Shown here in pieces: positions 8,634-18,830 of a stretch of DNA of 64,000 nucleotides. The position numbers and the translations under genes were made by a program. The stretch is from Pseudomonadota bacterium. Its GTDB lineage: Bacteria; Pseudomonadota; Gammaproteobacteria; Pseudomonadales; Moraxellaceae. The DNA is taken from contig JAJZBU010000002.1 of assembly GCA_021851865.1 (NCBI GenBank), positions 62,001 through 126,000 of the forward strand. The letters are read 5' to 3'. A model generated the notes under the pieces. That model was not told where the DNA came from. It made no database searches and saw only the letters and a program-made list of their open reading frames with translations. Each line of letters starts with the position of its first letter. Position 1 is the first letter of the stretch.

Positions 8634-9353
8634 TCAATGGAGATCGCCGTAGCGATGCTGGAGAACGCTGAGGGCGGCCAGCGGCGCCGTTTCGGTGCGC
8701 AGGATGCGCGGTCCTAAGCGCAGGCCGCGATAATCAGCGGCGGTGGCGGCGGCGACTTCGGCGGCGCTGAAGCCGCCTTCCGGCCCGATCAGCAACTCCA
8801 GTTCCGCGCTCGCCAGCTTCTCCGGCCAGCTGCCTGCGCCGGCGTTCGGGTCGAGGATGAAGCCGGGGCGGCGCTCGCCCGCCAGGTGCTGCAAGAGCGG
8901 CCGCGGTGGCGTAAGGTGGGGCGGAACATTGCGCCCACACTGCTCGCAGGCGCTGAGCAAAATCTGCTGCCAGTGCTCCAGTTTGCGCGCGCGGCGCGCC
9001 GCGTCGTGCAAGTGCACCTCGCAGCGTTCGCTGCTCAGCAGGTGAATGGCATAGACGCCGAGTTCGGTCGATTTTTGCAGGGCCCAGTCGAGGCGGTCGC
9101 CCTTGCTCATGACCAGGGCCAAGTGCAGGCGTAGGGGCGACTCCGTGTCCGTGGCGCGCGCTGCGAGGATCTCGGCCGTGGCCGCACGCCGCGTCAGGGT
9201 GGTGAGGCGGGCGTCGTAGTCGTGGCCATCGCCATTGAACAGGACGATGCTGACGCCGGCTTGCAGACGCAGGACGTGCAGATGACGCCAGACCGTCTCG
9301 GGCAGTTCGACGTCGGTCGCCAGGGCGAGCGGTTGATCGAGGAAAAAGCGCAT
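8634..9353 (-). CDS. rsmE: 16S rRNA (uracil-1498-N3)-methyltransferase
   Basis: A 239-residue SPOUT-class methyltransferase that uses SAM to modify U1498 of 16S rRNA. The N-terminal PUA-like part (MRFFLDQPLALA) is followed by LALVMSKGDRLDWALQKSTE and the C-terminal knot motifs ELLIGPEGGFSAAEV and LGPRILRTETAPLAAL. It is the last gene of the ahcY-metF-bioA-rsmE run, starting 8 nt after bioA ends. Confidence 0.94.
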   Translation of the reverse strand: MRFFLDQPLALATDVELPETVWRHLHVLRLQAGVSIVLFNGDGHDYDARLTTLTRRAATAEILAARATDTESPLRLHLALVMSKGDRLDWALQKSTELGVYAIHLLSSERCEVHLHDAARRARKLEHWQQILLSACEQCGRNVPPHLTPPRPLLQHLAGERRPGFILDPNAGAGSWPEKLASAELELLIGPEGGFSAAEVAAATAADYRGLRLGPRILRTETAPLAALSVLQHRYGDLH

Positions 9354-9361
9354 ACGGATTC

Positions 9362-10741
9362 TCAGGGCAGGGCGATGCTGGTGTCGTGTCCGGGGCCGGC
9401 ATCGCCGTGGCAGGCGATGGCGACGGACTCGCGCAGGACATCGAAGATCAGGTCGATGTCGGCGTCCTCGATGATGTAGGGTGGCATGATGTAGACGGTG
9501 TTGCCGATCGGTCGCAGCAACACCTCGCGATCGCGCGCGGCGCGGTGCAGTTGCAGTCCGCGGCGTTCACGCCAATCGAAGGGGCGGCCTTGCGCGTCGA
9601 CGAGATCGAAGGCCAGGATCATGCCGGTCTGGCGCAGGTTGGCGACGTGCGCCGCCGTCGCCAAATGGCGACCGTGTTCGGCCATGCGTGCGGCGCGGCG
9701 GCGATTGTTGGCGAGGACGTCGAGTTGGTCGAAAAGATCGAGCGAGGCGAGGGCGGCGCGCGCCGCCAGGGCATTGCCGGTATAGCTGTGCGAATGAAGA
9801 AAGCCCTTCAGCGTCTCGAAGCGATCATAGAACAGCTCGTAGAGCGAATCCTGCACCATGACCACCGACATCGGCAGATAACCGGCGGTGAGCGCTTTCG
9901 AGAGACAGAGAAAGTCGGGGCTGATCTGCGCCTGCTCGCAGGCGAAAAAAGTTCCGGTGCGACCGAAGCCGACGGCGATCTCGTCGCAGATCAGGTGCAC
10001 GCCGTGGCGGTCGCAGGCGGCGCGCAACAAGCTCAGGTAGATGGGGTGGTACATGAGCATGCCCGCCGCTCCTTGTACCAGGGGTTCGACGATGACCGCC
10101 GCCAGCTCGTCGGCGTGTTCGGACAAAGCCTGTTCCATGGTCGCGAAGGCCTGCCGGCTGTGCTCCTGCCACTGTTCTTGCGGCAGGCCGCGACAGTCGG
10201 GGCCGGCGACGTGCAGGGCCTGATGCAGCAGAGGCGCGTAGGTGGCGGAGAACAGGGGAATGTCGGTGACGCCGAGCGCCCCCAGGGTCTCGCCGTGGTA
10301 GGCGTGACGCAGGGACAAGAAGCGGTGTTTCTCGGGTCGGCCCTGATGACGCCAGGCGTGCTGGCTCATCTTCAGCGCCACCTCGATGGCCGAGGCGCCG
10401 TTGTCGGCATAGAAACAATGCGTGAGTCCGGCCGGCGCGCGCGCCACCAGGCGCTCGCTCAGTTCGACCAGCGGCGCGTGGGTGAAGCCGGCGATCATGA
10501 TGTGGGCGAGCTCGTCGAGCTGCGCCTTGATCTGCGCGTCGATATAGGGATGCCCGTGACCGAAGATGTTGACCCACCACGAGCTCACCGCGTCGAGGTA
10601 GCGACGCCCCTCGAAGTCATGCAGCCAGAGCCCGCGCGCCGAGCGGATGGGGATCAGGGGCAGCTGCTCATGGTCGTGCATCTGCGTGCAGGGGTGCCAG
10701 ACATGCGCGAGGTCCCGCCGCATCCACTCGGCATTGGGCAT
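9362..10741 (-). CDS. bioA: Adenosylmethionine-8-amino-7-oxononanoate aminotransferase
   Basis: A 459-residue class III PLP aminotransferase that converts 7-keto-8-aminopelargonate to 7,8-diaminopelargonate in biotin synthesis, using SAM as amino donor. Visible signatures are the N-terminal HVWHPCTQM, SSWWVNIFGHGHP, YADNGASAIEVALKM, ICDEIAVGFGRTG and the PLP-lysine segment LSKALTAGYLP. The start lies 1 nt after metF. No other bio genes are in the window, so bioA has been separated from the biotin operon and placed with SAM-cycle genes, which fits its SAM use. Confidence 0.95.
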   Translation of the reverse strand: MPNAEWMRRDLAHVWHPCTQMHDHEQLPLIPIRSARGLWLHDFEGRRYLDAVSSWWVNIFGHGHPYIDAQIKAQLDELAHIMIAGFTHAPLVELSERLVARAPAGLTHCFYADNGASAIEVALKMSQHAWRHQGRPEKHRFLSLRHAYHGETLGALGVTDIPLFSATYAPLLHQALHVAGPDCRGLPQEQWQEHSRQAFATMEQALSEHADELAAVIVEPLVQGAAGMLMYHPIYLSLLRAACDRHGVHLICDEIAVGFGRTGTFFACEQAQISPDFLCLSKALTAGYLPMSVVMVQDSLYELFYDRFETLKGFLHSHSYTGNALAARAALASLDLFDQLDVLANNRRRAARMAEHGRHLATAAHVANLRQTGMILAFDLVDAQGRPFDWRERRGLQLHRAARDREVLLRPIGNTVYIMPPYIIEDADIDLIFDVLRESVAIACHGDAGPGHDTSIALP

Positions 10742-10742
10742 C

Positions 10743-11579
10743 TCAGTCCTCCATCAGGCCGAGGCGTCGGCACAGCCGGTGCGTCGGTTCGAGCTGGTTC
10801 ATGGTGTAAAAGTGCAGGCCCGGGGCGCCACAGGCGAGCAGGCGCTCGCACAGGCGGCCGACGAACTCCTCGCCCATGGCTTGCAGGGCTTGCGTGTCAT
10901 CACCGTAGGCGCTGAGCTGGCGGCGCAGCCAGCGCGGTATCTCGGCGCCACAGGCGTCGGAGAAACGCACCAGGTTGCTGAACTGGGCGATCGGCATGAT
11001 GCCCGGCGTGATGCTGATGCTGCAGGCACGCGCGCGCACGCGCTCGACGAAGTAGGCGTAAGCGTCGGCATTGTAGAAGTACTGGGTGATGGCGCCGTCG
11101 GCGCCGGCCGCGGCCTTGGCGAGAAAGTGCTCCAGTCCTTGCTCGTAGCTCTCGGCCTGTGGATGCACCTCAGGATAGGCGGCCACTTCGATATGAAAAT
11201 GGTCGCCGTGCTCCTGGCGAATGAAACGCACCAGATCGACGGCATAGGGGAGATCGCCGTGGCCGACCTGGCCGGAGGGGAGATCGCCGCGCAAGGCGAC
11301 GATGCGGCGCAGGCCTTGGGCGCGATAGAGCTGCAGGATGTCACGCAGCTGTTCGCGCCGGTCGCCGATGCAGGAGAGATGCGGCGCGATATCGATGCCG
11401 ACCTGGCGCAGGGACGCGACGGTGGCGAGCGTACGCTCACGCGTCGAGCCACCGGCGCCATAGGTGACGGAGGCGTAAGTCGGCCGCAGGCGCGCCAGCT
11501 CCTGGTGGACAGCGAGCAATTTGTCAGCACCGGCATCCGTCTTGGGCGGAAAGTATTCGAAAGAGATGGGGATGCTCAT
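10743..11579 (-). CDS. metF: 5,10-methylenetetrahydrofolate reductase
   Basis: A 278-residue FAD-dependent TIM-barrel enzyme making 5-methyl-THF for homocysteine methylation. Family motifs are SFEYFPPK at the N-terminus, YASVTYGAGGST, RIVALRGDLP, GADGAITQYFYNADAY and ISITPGIMPI. The start at 11579 (MSIPISFEYFPPK) is chosen because homology begins there; a longer frame would run into ahcY. It starts 7 nt after the ahcY stop. Confidence 0.96.
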   Translation of the reverse strand: MSIPISFEYFPPKTDAGADKLLAVHQELARLRPTYASVTYGAGGSTRERTLATVASLRQVGIDIAPHLSCIGDRREQLRDILQLYRAQGLRRIVALRGDLPSGQVGHGDLPYAVDLVRFIRQEHGDHFHIEVAAYPEVHPQAESYEQGLEHFLAKAAAGADGAITQYFYNADAYAYFVERVRARACSISITPGIMPIAQFSNLVRFSDACGAEIPRWLRRQLSAYGDDTQALQAMGEEFVGRLCERLLACGAPGLHFYTMNQLEPTHRLCRRLGLMED

Positions 11580-11586
11580 GACGCTC

Positions 11587-12966
11587 TCAGTACTTGTAGT
11601 GCTCGGGCTTGTAGGGGCCGTCGACGGCGACATCGAGATAGCTCGCCTGTTCTTCGGTGAGTCGGGTGAGCACGCCACCAAAACCGGCGACCATGGCGGC
11701 AGCAACTTCCTCATCGAGCTTTTTCGGCAGCACTTCGACTTTCAGCAGGCGTTCCTGCATCGCCGCGGTGTGGCTAGCGTAGGCCTGTTCGTACAGATAC
11801 ATCTGCGCCAGCACCTGGTTGGCGAAGGAGCCATCCATGATGCGCGAAGGATGGCCGGTGGCGTTGCCGAGATTGACCAGGCGTCCTTCCGAGAGCAGGA
11901 TCAGATAATCGTCGCTGCCCTGCGCATCGCGATAGATCTTATGGACTTGCGGTTTCACCTCTTCCCAGTGCCATTCCCGGCGCATGAAAGCGGTGTCGAT
12001 CTCGGTGTCGAAGTGGCCGATGTTGCAGACGACGGCGCCGCTTTTGAGCGCGCGCAGCATGGCGGCGTCACAGACGCGGGTGTTGCCGGTGGTGGTCACC
12101 ACCAGGTCGGTGCTGCCGAGCAACTGGCTGTCGACGTCCTCGCTGCGGCCGGTGTTGATGCCTTGCCGGTAGGGTGAGACCACTTCATAGCCATCCATGC
12201 AGGCTTGCATGGCGCAGATCGGATCGATCTCGCTGACGCGCACGATCATGCCTTCCTGGCGCAGCGACTGCGCCGAGCCTTTGCCGACGTCGCCATAGCC
12301 GATGACCAGGGCGCGTCGCCCCGCCAGCAGCATGTCGGTGGCGCGCTTGATGGCGTCGTTGAGCGAGTGGCGACAGCCGTATTTGTTGTCGTTCTTGCTC
12401 TTGGTCACCGAGTCATTGACGTTGATCGCCGGCACCTTGAGCTCGCCATCGCGCAGCATCTGATAGAGGCGGGCGACGCCGGTGGTGGTCTCTTCGGTGA
12501 TGCCGTGGATGAATGAGAGCATCTGCGGATAGCGTTCATGCACGCGCTGCGTGAGATCGCCGCCGTCGTCGAGGATCATGTTGGCCGCCCAAGGTTGGCC
12601 ATTTTCCAGGATGGTCTGCTCGATGCACCACCAGAATTCCTCTTCCGTTTCACCCTTCCAGGCGAAGACTGGGACACCGCTGGCAGCGATGGCGGCGGCG
12701 GCGTGGTCCTGGGTGGAGAAGATGTTGCAGGATGACCAGCGCACCTGCGCACCGAGCTCGATCAGAGTCTCGATCAGCACCGCCGTCTGGATGGTCATGT
12801 GGATGCAGCCCATGATACGCGCTCCGGCCAGCGGCTTGCTGTCGCGGTAGCGCCGCCGCAGGCCCATCAGCGCCGGCATTTCGGCTTCGGCTAGACGGAT
12901 CTCACGGCGGCCAAAGGCGGCCAGGCCGATATCGGCGACCTTGTAATCATGAAAAACTTCAGACAT
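11587..12966 (-). CDS. ahcY: S-adenosylhomocysteine hydrolase
   Basis: A 459-residue NAD-dependent enzyme that splits SAH into adenosine and homocysteine, relieving product inhibition of methyltransferases. Motifs include [44 protein letters not shown], the NAD-binding [15 protein letters not shown] and a C-terminal PEHYKY. An in-frame extension to 13062 reads back through the leader RNA. The real start is 12966, with GAGGAGAGAG about 7 nt upstream. First gene of the ahcY-metF-bioA-rsmE run, behind an SAH riboswitch. Confidence 0.97.
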   Translation of the reverse strand: MSEVFHDYKVADIGLAAFGRREIRLAEAEMPALMGLRRRYRDSKPLAGARIMGCIHMTIQTAVLIETLIELGAQVRWSSCNIFSTQDHAAAAIAASGVPVFAWKGETEEEFWWCIEQTILENGQPWAANMILDDGGDLTQRVHERYPQMLSFIHGITEETTTGVARLYQMLRDGELKVPAINVNDSVTKSKNDNKYGCRHSLNDAIKRATDMLLAGRRALVIGYGDVGKGSAQSLRQEGMIVRVSEIDPICAMQACMDGYEVVSPYRQGINTGRSEDVDSQLLGSTDLVVTTTGNTRVCDAAMLRALKSGAVVCNIGHFDTEIDTAFMRREWHWEEVKPQVHKIYRDAQGSDDYLILLSEGRLVNLGNATGHPSRIMDGSFANQVLAQMYLYEQAYASHTAAMQERLLKVEVLPKKLDEEVAAAMVAGFGGVLTRLTEEQASYLDVAVDGPYKPEHYKY

Positions 12967-13040
12967 GGCGTCTCTCTCCTCGATAGGGGAATAGGGACGC
13001 GGTACGTAGAGACAAAGAAGCTCGCCGACCGCATCGGTAC

Positions 13041-13114
13041 AGCGAGCGTCGTTGACGATCACATAGGATCGGCCTGAGCCTGGCGGGTCGAACCCGTCGC
13101 AACGCTCCTCAGGG
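13041..13114 (-). promoter_or_regulatory. SAH riboswitch upstream of ahcY
   Basis: Read on the minus strand, the leader contains the conserved SAH-aptamer core: P1 arm CCTGAG (13108-13113) pairing with CTCAGG (13073-13078), the invariant GAGGAGCGTTGCGAC segment, a short P2 hairpin cgggt/acccg, then CGCCAGGCTC. A downstream CAACGACGCTC (about 13044-13054) can pair with GAGCG/GTTG of the core as the pseudoknot. This matches the known RNA class found before ahcY in many proteobacteria, where SAH binding turns expression on. It sits 33 nt after the metK stop and about 75 nt before ahcY. Confidence 0.93.
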
Positions 13115-13147
13115 ATGCCTCATCTTAGCTGCGAACGTCGGTACTGG

Positions 13148-14338
13148 CTAGAGGCCAGCCGCCGCGCGCAGCGCTTCGGCGCGATCGGTGCGCTCCCAGG
13201 TGAAGGTGTCGAAACTCTGCCCATGTCGCGTCACGTGCTGACTTTGGCGACCGAAGTGGCCGTAGGCGGCGGTGTCCTGGTACATCGGATGCAGAAGGTC
13301 GAGTTGCCGGATCAGGCCGTAGGGACGCAGCTGGAAATGCTCGCGGATGAGAGCGACCAGACGCGACTCCTCGATCTTGCCAGTGCCAAAGGTGTTGACC
13401 GAGATCGAGGTTGGCTCAGCGACGCCGATGGCGTAGGAGACCTGGATCTCGCAGCGATCGGCGAGGCCGGCAGCGACTACGTTCTTGGCGACGTAGCGGC
13501 CGGCATAAGCGGCTGAACGGTCGACTTTTGAGGGATCCTTGCCGGAGAAAGCGCCACCGCCATGCCGCGCCATGCCGCCATAAGAGTCGACGATGATCTT
13601 GCGTCCGGTGAGGCCGCAGTCGCCCATCGGGCCGCCGATCTCGAAGCGACCGGTGGGGTTGATGAAATACTGGGTCTGCTCATTCAGCCAGTGGCTGGGC
13701 AGGACTTGGCGGATGATCAATTCCATGACGCCATCACGGATGTCTTTGTCGCTGACGTCAGGCGCGTGCTGGGTCGACAGGACAACGGCGTCGATGCTCA
13801 CTGGGCGGCCGTCTTCATAGCGGAAGGTCAGCTGTGATTTGGCGTCCGGTCGCAGCCAGGGCAGCAGGCCGCTCTTACGCGCCTCGGCCTGGCGTTCGAC
13901 GAGGCGATGCGCGTAGAGGATGGGGGCGGGCATCAAGGCGTCGGTTTCGTTGGTGGCATAGCCGAACATCAGGCCCTGATCGCCAGCGCCCTGATCTTCC
14001 GGGACGGCGCGATCGACGCCTTGATTGATGTCGGGCGACTGCTTGCCGATGAGGTTGAGGACGCCGCAGGTGCGGCCGTCGAAGCAGACCTCGGAGGCGT
14101 CGTAGCCGATGTCGATGATGACTTGCCGGGTGATGGCTTCAAAGTCGACGTTGGCGTGCGTCTTGATCTCGCCGGCGATGATCGCCACCCCGGTCTTGAC
14201 CAGGGTCTCGCAGGCGACGCGCGCTTGCGGGTCGACGGCGATGATGGCGTCGAGGATGGCGTCGGAGATCTGATCGGCGACCTTGTCGGGATGCCCCTCA
14301 GCGACGGATTCAGAGGTGAAAATGCGGTACTCAGACAT
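13148..14338 (-). CDS. metK: S-adenosylmethionine synthetase
   Basis: A 396-residue enzyme condensing ATP and methionine to SAM. Motifs include [33 protein letters not shown], the P-loop-like [19 protein letters not shown] and [12 protein letters not shown]. It is preceded by AAGGAGA. Transcription from metK would run straight into the SAH riboswitch of ahcY, so metK may contribute read-through transcript to that operon. The 249-nt upstream gap to tkt is divergent and presumably holds promoters for both; I see no recognised SAM riboswitch in it. Confidence 0.97.
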   Translation of the reverse strand: MSEYRIFTSESVAEGHPDKVADQISDAILDAIIAVDPQARVACETLVKTGVAIIAGEIKTHANVDFEAITRQVIIDIGYDASEVCFDGRTCGVLNLIGKQSPDINQGVDRAVPEDQGAGDQGLMFGYATNETDALMPAPILYAHRLVERQAEARKSGLLPWLRPDAKSQLTFRYEDGRPVSIDAVVLSTQHAPDVSDKDIRDGVMELIIRQVLPSHWLNEQTQYFINPTGRFEIGGPMGDCGLTGRKIIVDSYGGMARHGGGAFSGKDPSKVDRSAAYAGRYVAKNVVAAGLADRCEIQVSYAIGVAEPTSISVNTFGTGKIEESRLVALIREHFQLRPYGLIRQLDLLHPMYQDTAAYGHFGRQSQHVTRHGQSFDTFTWERTDRAEALRAAAGL

Positions 14339-14587
14339 TGCGAATGTCTCCTTTGTTGTATCTTCACCGGCGCCGAAGGAGCCAAAGCGCTGGTGTTATA
14401 GGCTGAATGTGGGCGACGCTCCTGTCCCCCGCGGATGCGACACGATGTCGCCGTGGCCGAGATTACGTTGCCGCAGGCGGCGGCGCAAGTCTCACCAGCT
14501 TAACAAGCCGCATTTGTCGGCTTTTGAGGTTCACATCGCCCTGTCTTTGGTAGACAATAGCGCCTTTATGTCTGCATGGAGAGCCCC

Positions 14588-16585
14588 ATGACCGCCAGTC
14601 CCCTGCCGCAGCGGCGTTTGGCCAATGCTTTGCGCGTCCTCGCCATGGACGCCGTCGAGAAAGCCCAGTCGGGGCATCCGGGTGCCCCCATGGGTATGGC
14701 CGACATCGCCGAGGTCCTCTGGCGCGAGTTTCTCAAGCACGATCCGACGCATCCGGACTGGCCCGATCGGGATCGCTTCGTCCTGTCCAATGGGCACGCG
14801 TCCATGCTCATCTATGGTCTCCTGCATCTCAGTGGCTATGATCTCACCCGTCAGGATCTGGAAAATTTCCGGCAACTGCATTCGCGCACGCCGGGGCACC
14901 CCGAGTACGGCTACACGCCTGGGGTCGAGACCACCACCGGGCCGCTCGGTCAGGGGCTGGCCAATGCCGTCGGCATGGCCATCGCCGAGAAGACGCTGGC
15001 GGCGCAGTTCAATCGCCCGGGGCACGACATCGTCGACCATCGGACGCATGTCTTCGTCGGTGACGGCTGCTTGATGGAGGGCATCTCGCACGAGGTGTGC
15101 TCGCTCGCCGGCACCCTCGCCCTGGCCAAGCTCACCTGCTATTACGACGCCAATGGCATTTCCATCGATGGCGAAATCGACGGCTGGTTCAGCGACGACA
15201 CGGCGGCGCGCTTTCGCGCCTATGGCTGGCAGGTCATAGGCCCCATCGATGGCCATGACCGCGCCGCTCTGATCGCCGCGACGCAAGAGGCGCACGCCGA
15301 CAGCGAGCATCCTAGCCTGATCATCTGCCGCACCCTGATCGGCGCCGGCGCGCCGGCCAAACAGGGCAAGGAGATCAGCCACGGCTCGCCCCTGGGCGCG
15401 GCCGAAGTCGCCGCCACCCGTGCCGCGCTCGACTGGCATCTGCCGCCTTTCGAGATGCCCGCCGACGTCGTCGCCGCCTGGGATGCGCGGCAGCAGGGCG
15501 CAGCCCGCCACAGCGCCTGGCAGGAGCGTTTTCGCGCCTATGCCGAGGCTTATCCGGAGCTCGCCGCTGAGCTGGCGCGGCGCTTTGCCGGCGAGCTGCC
15601 GGCGGATTTCATCGCGCGCAGCGACGACTGGATCGCCAGCGTCGCTGCGACGGCCGAGACCGTCGCTTCGCGCAAAGCTTCGCAGCAGGCGATCGAGAGC
15701 CTGTCGTCGCTGTTGCCGGAATTTCTCGGTGGCTCCGCCGATCTGGCCGGCTCCAATCTGACCTTGTGGCGCGGTGCGCGCGGCCTGCAGGATGCCGCCG
15801 ATGGCAACTATCTGCACTACGGCGTGCGTGAGTTCGGCATGGCGGCGATCATGAATGGCATCGCCTTGCACCGGGGTTTCCTGCCCTTCGGCGGCACCTT
15901 TCTGATCTTCATGGAGTACGCGCGCAATGCCCTGCGCATGGCCGCCATCATGCAGCAGCGCGTTGTGCACGTCCTGACGCATGACTCCATCGGCCTCGGC
16001 GAGGATGGTCCGACGCATCAACCGGTCGAGCAGCTGGCGGCCCTGCGCAGCACTCCGGGGCTGCACACCTGGCGTCCGGCGGATGCCCTCGAAACGGCGG
16101 TCGCTTGGCAGCAGGCGGCGCTCTGGCGCGGTCCCAGCGCCCTGGTGCTGTCGCGCCAGAACCTTCCGGCGCAGACGCGCGATCGCCAGCAGATCGCCGA
16201 TGTGGCGCGCGGCGCCTATATCCTGCGCGACAGCGCCGCCACCCCCGAACTCATCCTCATGGCGACCGGCTCGGAGCTGGCCCTGGTCATGGCGGCGGCC
16301 GAGGAACTGACGCGGCAGGGGCGGCAAGTGCGCGTGGTGTCGATGCCCTGCATGGAAGTGTTTTTGGCGCAGGACGCGGCGTATCGCGAAGCGGTGCTGC
16401 CGGCGCAGGTACGCCGCCGGCTCGCCGTCGAAGCGGCGCATCCGCAGCCGTGGTTCCGTTTTGTCGGGCTCGACGGGCGTGTCATCGGCATGGAGAGCTT
16501 CGGCGAGTCGGGGCCGGCGGCGGCTTTGTTCGCCCATTTCGGCTTTACCCAGGCGGCCGTCCTCGCAGCTGCCGCCAGCTTATGA
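14588..16585 (+). CDS. tkt: Transketolase
   Basis: A 665-residue thiamine-diphosphate enzyme exchanging two-carbon units in the pentose phosphate pathway. Visible motifs are [34 protein letters not shown], the ThDP motif [18 protein letters not shown], and [18 protein letters not shown] in the pyrimidine-binding domain. The start at 14588 is preceded by GGAG at 14578-14581, so the in-frame ATG at 14576 is not preferred. The stop overlaps the next gene as ATGA, giving tkt-epd-pgk-fba. Confidence 0.97.
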   Translation: MTASPLPQRRLANALRVLAMDAVEKAQSGHPGAPMGMADIAEVLWREFLKHDPTHPDWPDRDRFVLSNGHASMLIYGLLHLSGYDLTRQDLENFRQLHSRTPGHPEYGYTPGVETTTGPLGQGLANAVGMAIAEKTLAAQFNRPGHDIVDHRTHVFVGDGCLMEGISHEVCSLAGTLALAKLTCYYDANGISIDGEIDGWFSDDTAARFRAYGWQVIGPIDGHDRAALIAATQEAHADSEHPSLIICRTLIGAGAPAKQGKEISHGSPLGAAEVAATRAALDWHLPPFEMPADVVAAWDARQQGAARHSAWQERFRAYAEAYPELAAELARRFAGELPADFIARSDDWIASVAATAETVASRKASQQAIESLSSLLPEFLGGSADLAGSNLTLWRGARGLQDAADGNYLHYGVREFGMAAIMNGIALHRGFLPFGGTFLIFMEYARNALRMAAIMQQRVVHVLTHDSIGLGEDGPTHQPVEQLAALRSTPGLHTWRPADALETAVAWQQAALWRGPSALVLSRQNLPAQTRDRQQIADVARGAYILRDSAATPELILMATGSELALVMAAAEELTRQGRQVRVVSMPCMEVFLAQDAAYREAVLPAQVRRRLAVEAAHPQPWFRFVGLDGRVIGMESFGESGPAAALFAHFGFTQAAVLAAAASL

Positions 16586-17592
16586 AGCGCCCCCTGCGCG
16601 TCGCCATCAATGGCTATGGGCGCATTGGACGGCATGTCCTGCGCGCCTGGTACGAGCGCGGTCTGAGCGATCAGGTGCAGATCGTCGCCATCAATGATCT
16701 CGCCGATGCCCAGACGCTGGCACACCTGACCCGCTATGACAGCACGCATGGTCGTTTTGCCGGCGTGGTCGAAGTCGAGGATGATCATCTGCTGATCGCG
16801 CAGCAACGCATTCAGGTCTTGTCGCAACCCATGCCGGCGGCCCTGCCCTGGGCGCTGCTCGACGTCGACGTCGTCCTCGAGTGCACCGGTCGTTTTCGCG
16901 CCCGCGCCGAGGCGGCGCAGCACTTGAGCGCCGGTGCCGGGCGGGTGGTCATCGGCGCGGCGCCTTTCGACCGTGTCGATGCGCTCATCGTGCAAGGCAT
17001 CAACGAGGCGCAGTTGCGCCCGGAGCATCGCGTCATTTCCTCAGTGTCCTGCACCACGCACGCGCTCATGCCGCTGTTGCTCGTGCTCGACGCGGCGCTC
17101 GGACTGGAATCGGTCATGTTCACCGAGGTGCACGCGCAGACTTCGGATCAGCCGACCTTGGATCACGTCCATCGCGACCTGCGCCGTGCCCGTGCCAGCG
17201 GCCACAACATCGTGCCGACGAGTACCAGCGCCCTGGCGGCGGTGCGTCAGCTGTTGCCGGACCTGGCCATCGAGGGACATTCCCTGCGTGTGCCGACCCT
17301 GGTCGTGGCCGCCGTCGAACTCAATGTCTGCGGTCGCCGGACGCTGTCCGAGGCGTCGCTCAACCAGTGTTTCCTGGCCGCCAGTCAGGAAGCTTACGCA
17401 GGTATTCTCGGCTATACCGATGAACCTCTGGTGTCTTCGGATTTTATCCATCAGCCGTGGTCCTGCGTCTTCGATGCGACGCAGACGCGCCGGATAGGTC
17501 AGCAGACGCGCGTACTCGCCTGGTACGATAATGAATGGGGTTATGCCAATCGTCTGCTCGAGCTCGTGCAGGTGATGGCGGCCCACCGATGA
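16582..17592 (+). CDS. epd: Erythrose-4-phosphate/glyceraldehyde-3-phosphate dehydrogenase family, divergent active site
   Basis: A 336-residue GAPDH-fold protein. The NAD-binding N-terminus is [18 protein letters not shown], with [19 protein letters not shown] as in Epd/Gap. The catalytic cysteine is in [13 protein letters not shown] and the partner histidine in [11 protein letters not shown]. The usual motif is ASCTTN; here the Asn after CTT is His and the preceding Asn-Ala is Ser-Val, which is uncommon. The C-terminus [16 protein letters not shown] is standard. Position between tkt and pgk favours Epd (pyridoxal phosphate route) over glycolytic Gap. It overlaps tkt by 4 nt. Confidence 0.82.
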   Translation: MKRPLRVAINGYGRIGRHVLRAWYERGLSDQVQIVAINDLADAQTLAHLTRYDSTHGRFAGVVEVEDDHLLIAQQRIQVLSQPMPAALPWALLDVDVVLECTGRFRARAEAAQHLSAGAGRVVIGAAPFDRVDALIVQGINEAQLRPEHRVISSVSCTTHALMPLLLVLDAALGLESVMFTEVHAQTSDQPTLDHVHRDLRRARASGHNIVPTSTSALAAVRQLLPDLAIEGHSLRVPTLVVAAVELNVCGRRTLSEASLNQCFLAASQEAYAGILGYTDEPLVSSDFIHQPWSCVFDATQTRRIGQQTRVLAWYDNEWGYANRLLELVQVMAAHR

Positions 17593-17615
17593 ACCCTCGT
17601 CATGGAGATGGATGC

Positions 17616-18827
17616 ATGCAAGTGATCAAGATGAGTGAGCTCGATCTGCGCGGCAAGCGCGTGCTGATCCGGGAAGATCTGAATGTGCCGGTGCGCCAAG
17701 GTAGCATCACCAGCGATGCGCGGCTCGTCGCCGCCCTGCCGACCCTGCGCCGCGCTCTCGCCCAGGGCGCGCGTGTCCTGGTCTGCTCGCATCTCGGGCG
17801 TCCGGTGGAGGGGGAGTTCAGCGTCGAGAACTCGCTGCAACCGGTGGCCGATTACCTGAGCGCGGCGCTTGAACAGCCGGTGCCCCTGGTGCGTGATTAC
17901 CTGCAGCAGCCGCCGCACGTCGAGGAAGGGCAGCTGGTGCTGCTTGAGAACGTCCGCTTCAATCGTGGCGAGAAAAAAGACGCCCCCGAGCTGGCGCGCG
18001 CCTATGCCGATCTGTGCGATGTGTTCGTCATGGACGCCTTTGGCACGGCGCATCGCGCCGAAGCCTCGACGCATGGTGTGGCGCGCGTCGCGCGCGTCGC
18101 CTGCGCCGGCCCCCTGCTCGCCGCCGAGCTCGATGCTCTCGGGCGCGCCATGCACCAGCCGGCGCGTCCGATGGTCGCGGTGGTGGCCGGGTCGAAAGTG
18201 TCGACCAAGCTCGATGTGCTCAATTCCCTGGCGCACGTCTGCGATCAGCTCATCGTCGGTGGCGGCATCGCCAACACCTTTCTCGCCGCTGCCGGTTTTC
18301 CGATAGGGCGCTCGCTCTGCGATCACGAGCTCATCGAGACGGCGCGCAATCTGGCGACGCGGGTGGCGGTGCCTTTGCCGATCGACGTCGTCGTCGCCAC
18401 CGCCGAGGGCGAGATCGGCGATTTCATGGCCTGGGCGCAACAGGCACCGGCGCAGATCAAGCTGGTGCGCGACGTCGCCGCCAACGACATGATCCTCGAC
18501 GTCGGGCCGCAGACCAGCGCCATGTTCGCCGACCTGATGGAGCACGCGCGCACCATTTTGTGGAATGGTCCGGTCGGTGTCTTCGAGGCCGATGCCTTCG
18601 GTCTCGGCACCCAGGCCCTGGCGAAGGCGATCGCTGACAGTCACGCCTTCTCCATCGCCGGTGGCGGCGATACACTGGCGGCCATCGACAAATACGGCGT
18701 CGGTCGTAATATTTCCTATATTTCCACGGGCGGCGGCGCTTTTCTCGAGTTCGTCGAGGGCAAGACCCTGCCGGCCGTGGCGGCTTTGCAGGCGGCCGCC
18801 GCAGGTGCTGCCCCCCAAGGAGAATGA
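17616..18827 (+). CDS. pgk: Phosphoglycerate kinase
   Basis: A 403-residue glycolytic/gluconeogenic kinase (1,3-bisphosphoglycerate + ADP to 3-phosphoglycerate + ATP). Motifs are [13 protein letters not shown] near the N-terminus, [52 protein letters not shown] and [12 protein letters not shown]. The start at 17616 has GGAG at 17604-17607 with 8-nt spacing; the frame open from 17535 overlaps epd without support. It ends 3 nt before fba. Confidence 0.97.
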   Translation: MQVIKMSELDLRGKRVLIREDLNVPVRQGSITSDARLVAALPTLRRALAQGARVLVCSHLGRPVEGEFSVENSLQPVADYLSAALEQPVPLVRDYLQQPPHVEEGQLVLLENVRFNRGEKKDAPELARAYADLCDVFVMDAFGTAHRAEASTHGVARVARVACAGPLLAAELDALGRAMHQPARPMVAVVAGSKVSTKLDVLNSLAHVCDQLIVGGGIANTFLAAAGFPIGRSLCDHELIETARNLATRVAVPLPIDVVVATAEGEIGDFMAWAQQAPAQIKLVRDVAANDMILDVGPQTSAMFADLMEHARTILWNGPVGVFEADAFGLGTQALAKAIADSHAFSIAGGGDTLAAIDKYGVGRNISYISTGGGAFLEFVEGKTLPAVAALQAAAAGAAPQGE

Positions 18828-18830
18828 TGT

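Noticed and set aside
12967-13062. N-terminal extension of AhcY (in-frame codons to 13062)
   Set aside because: It would translate the riboswitch expression region; homology and the ribosome binding site put the start at 12966.
14339-14470. Possible second SAM/SAH-type riboswitch before metK (AGGAGCGTCGC on the minus strand resembles the SAH core)
   Set aside because: Only the short AGGAGCG core is present; the CGCCAGGCTC segment, P2 hairpin and downstream pseudoknot partner are missing.
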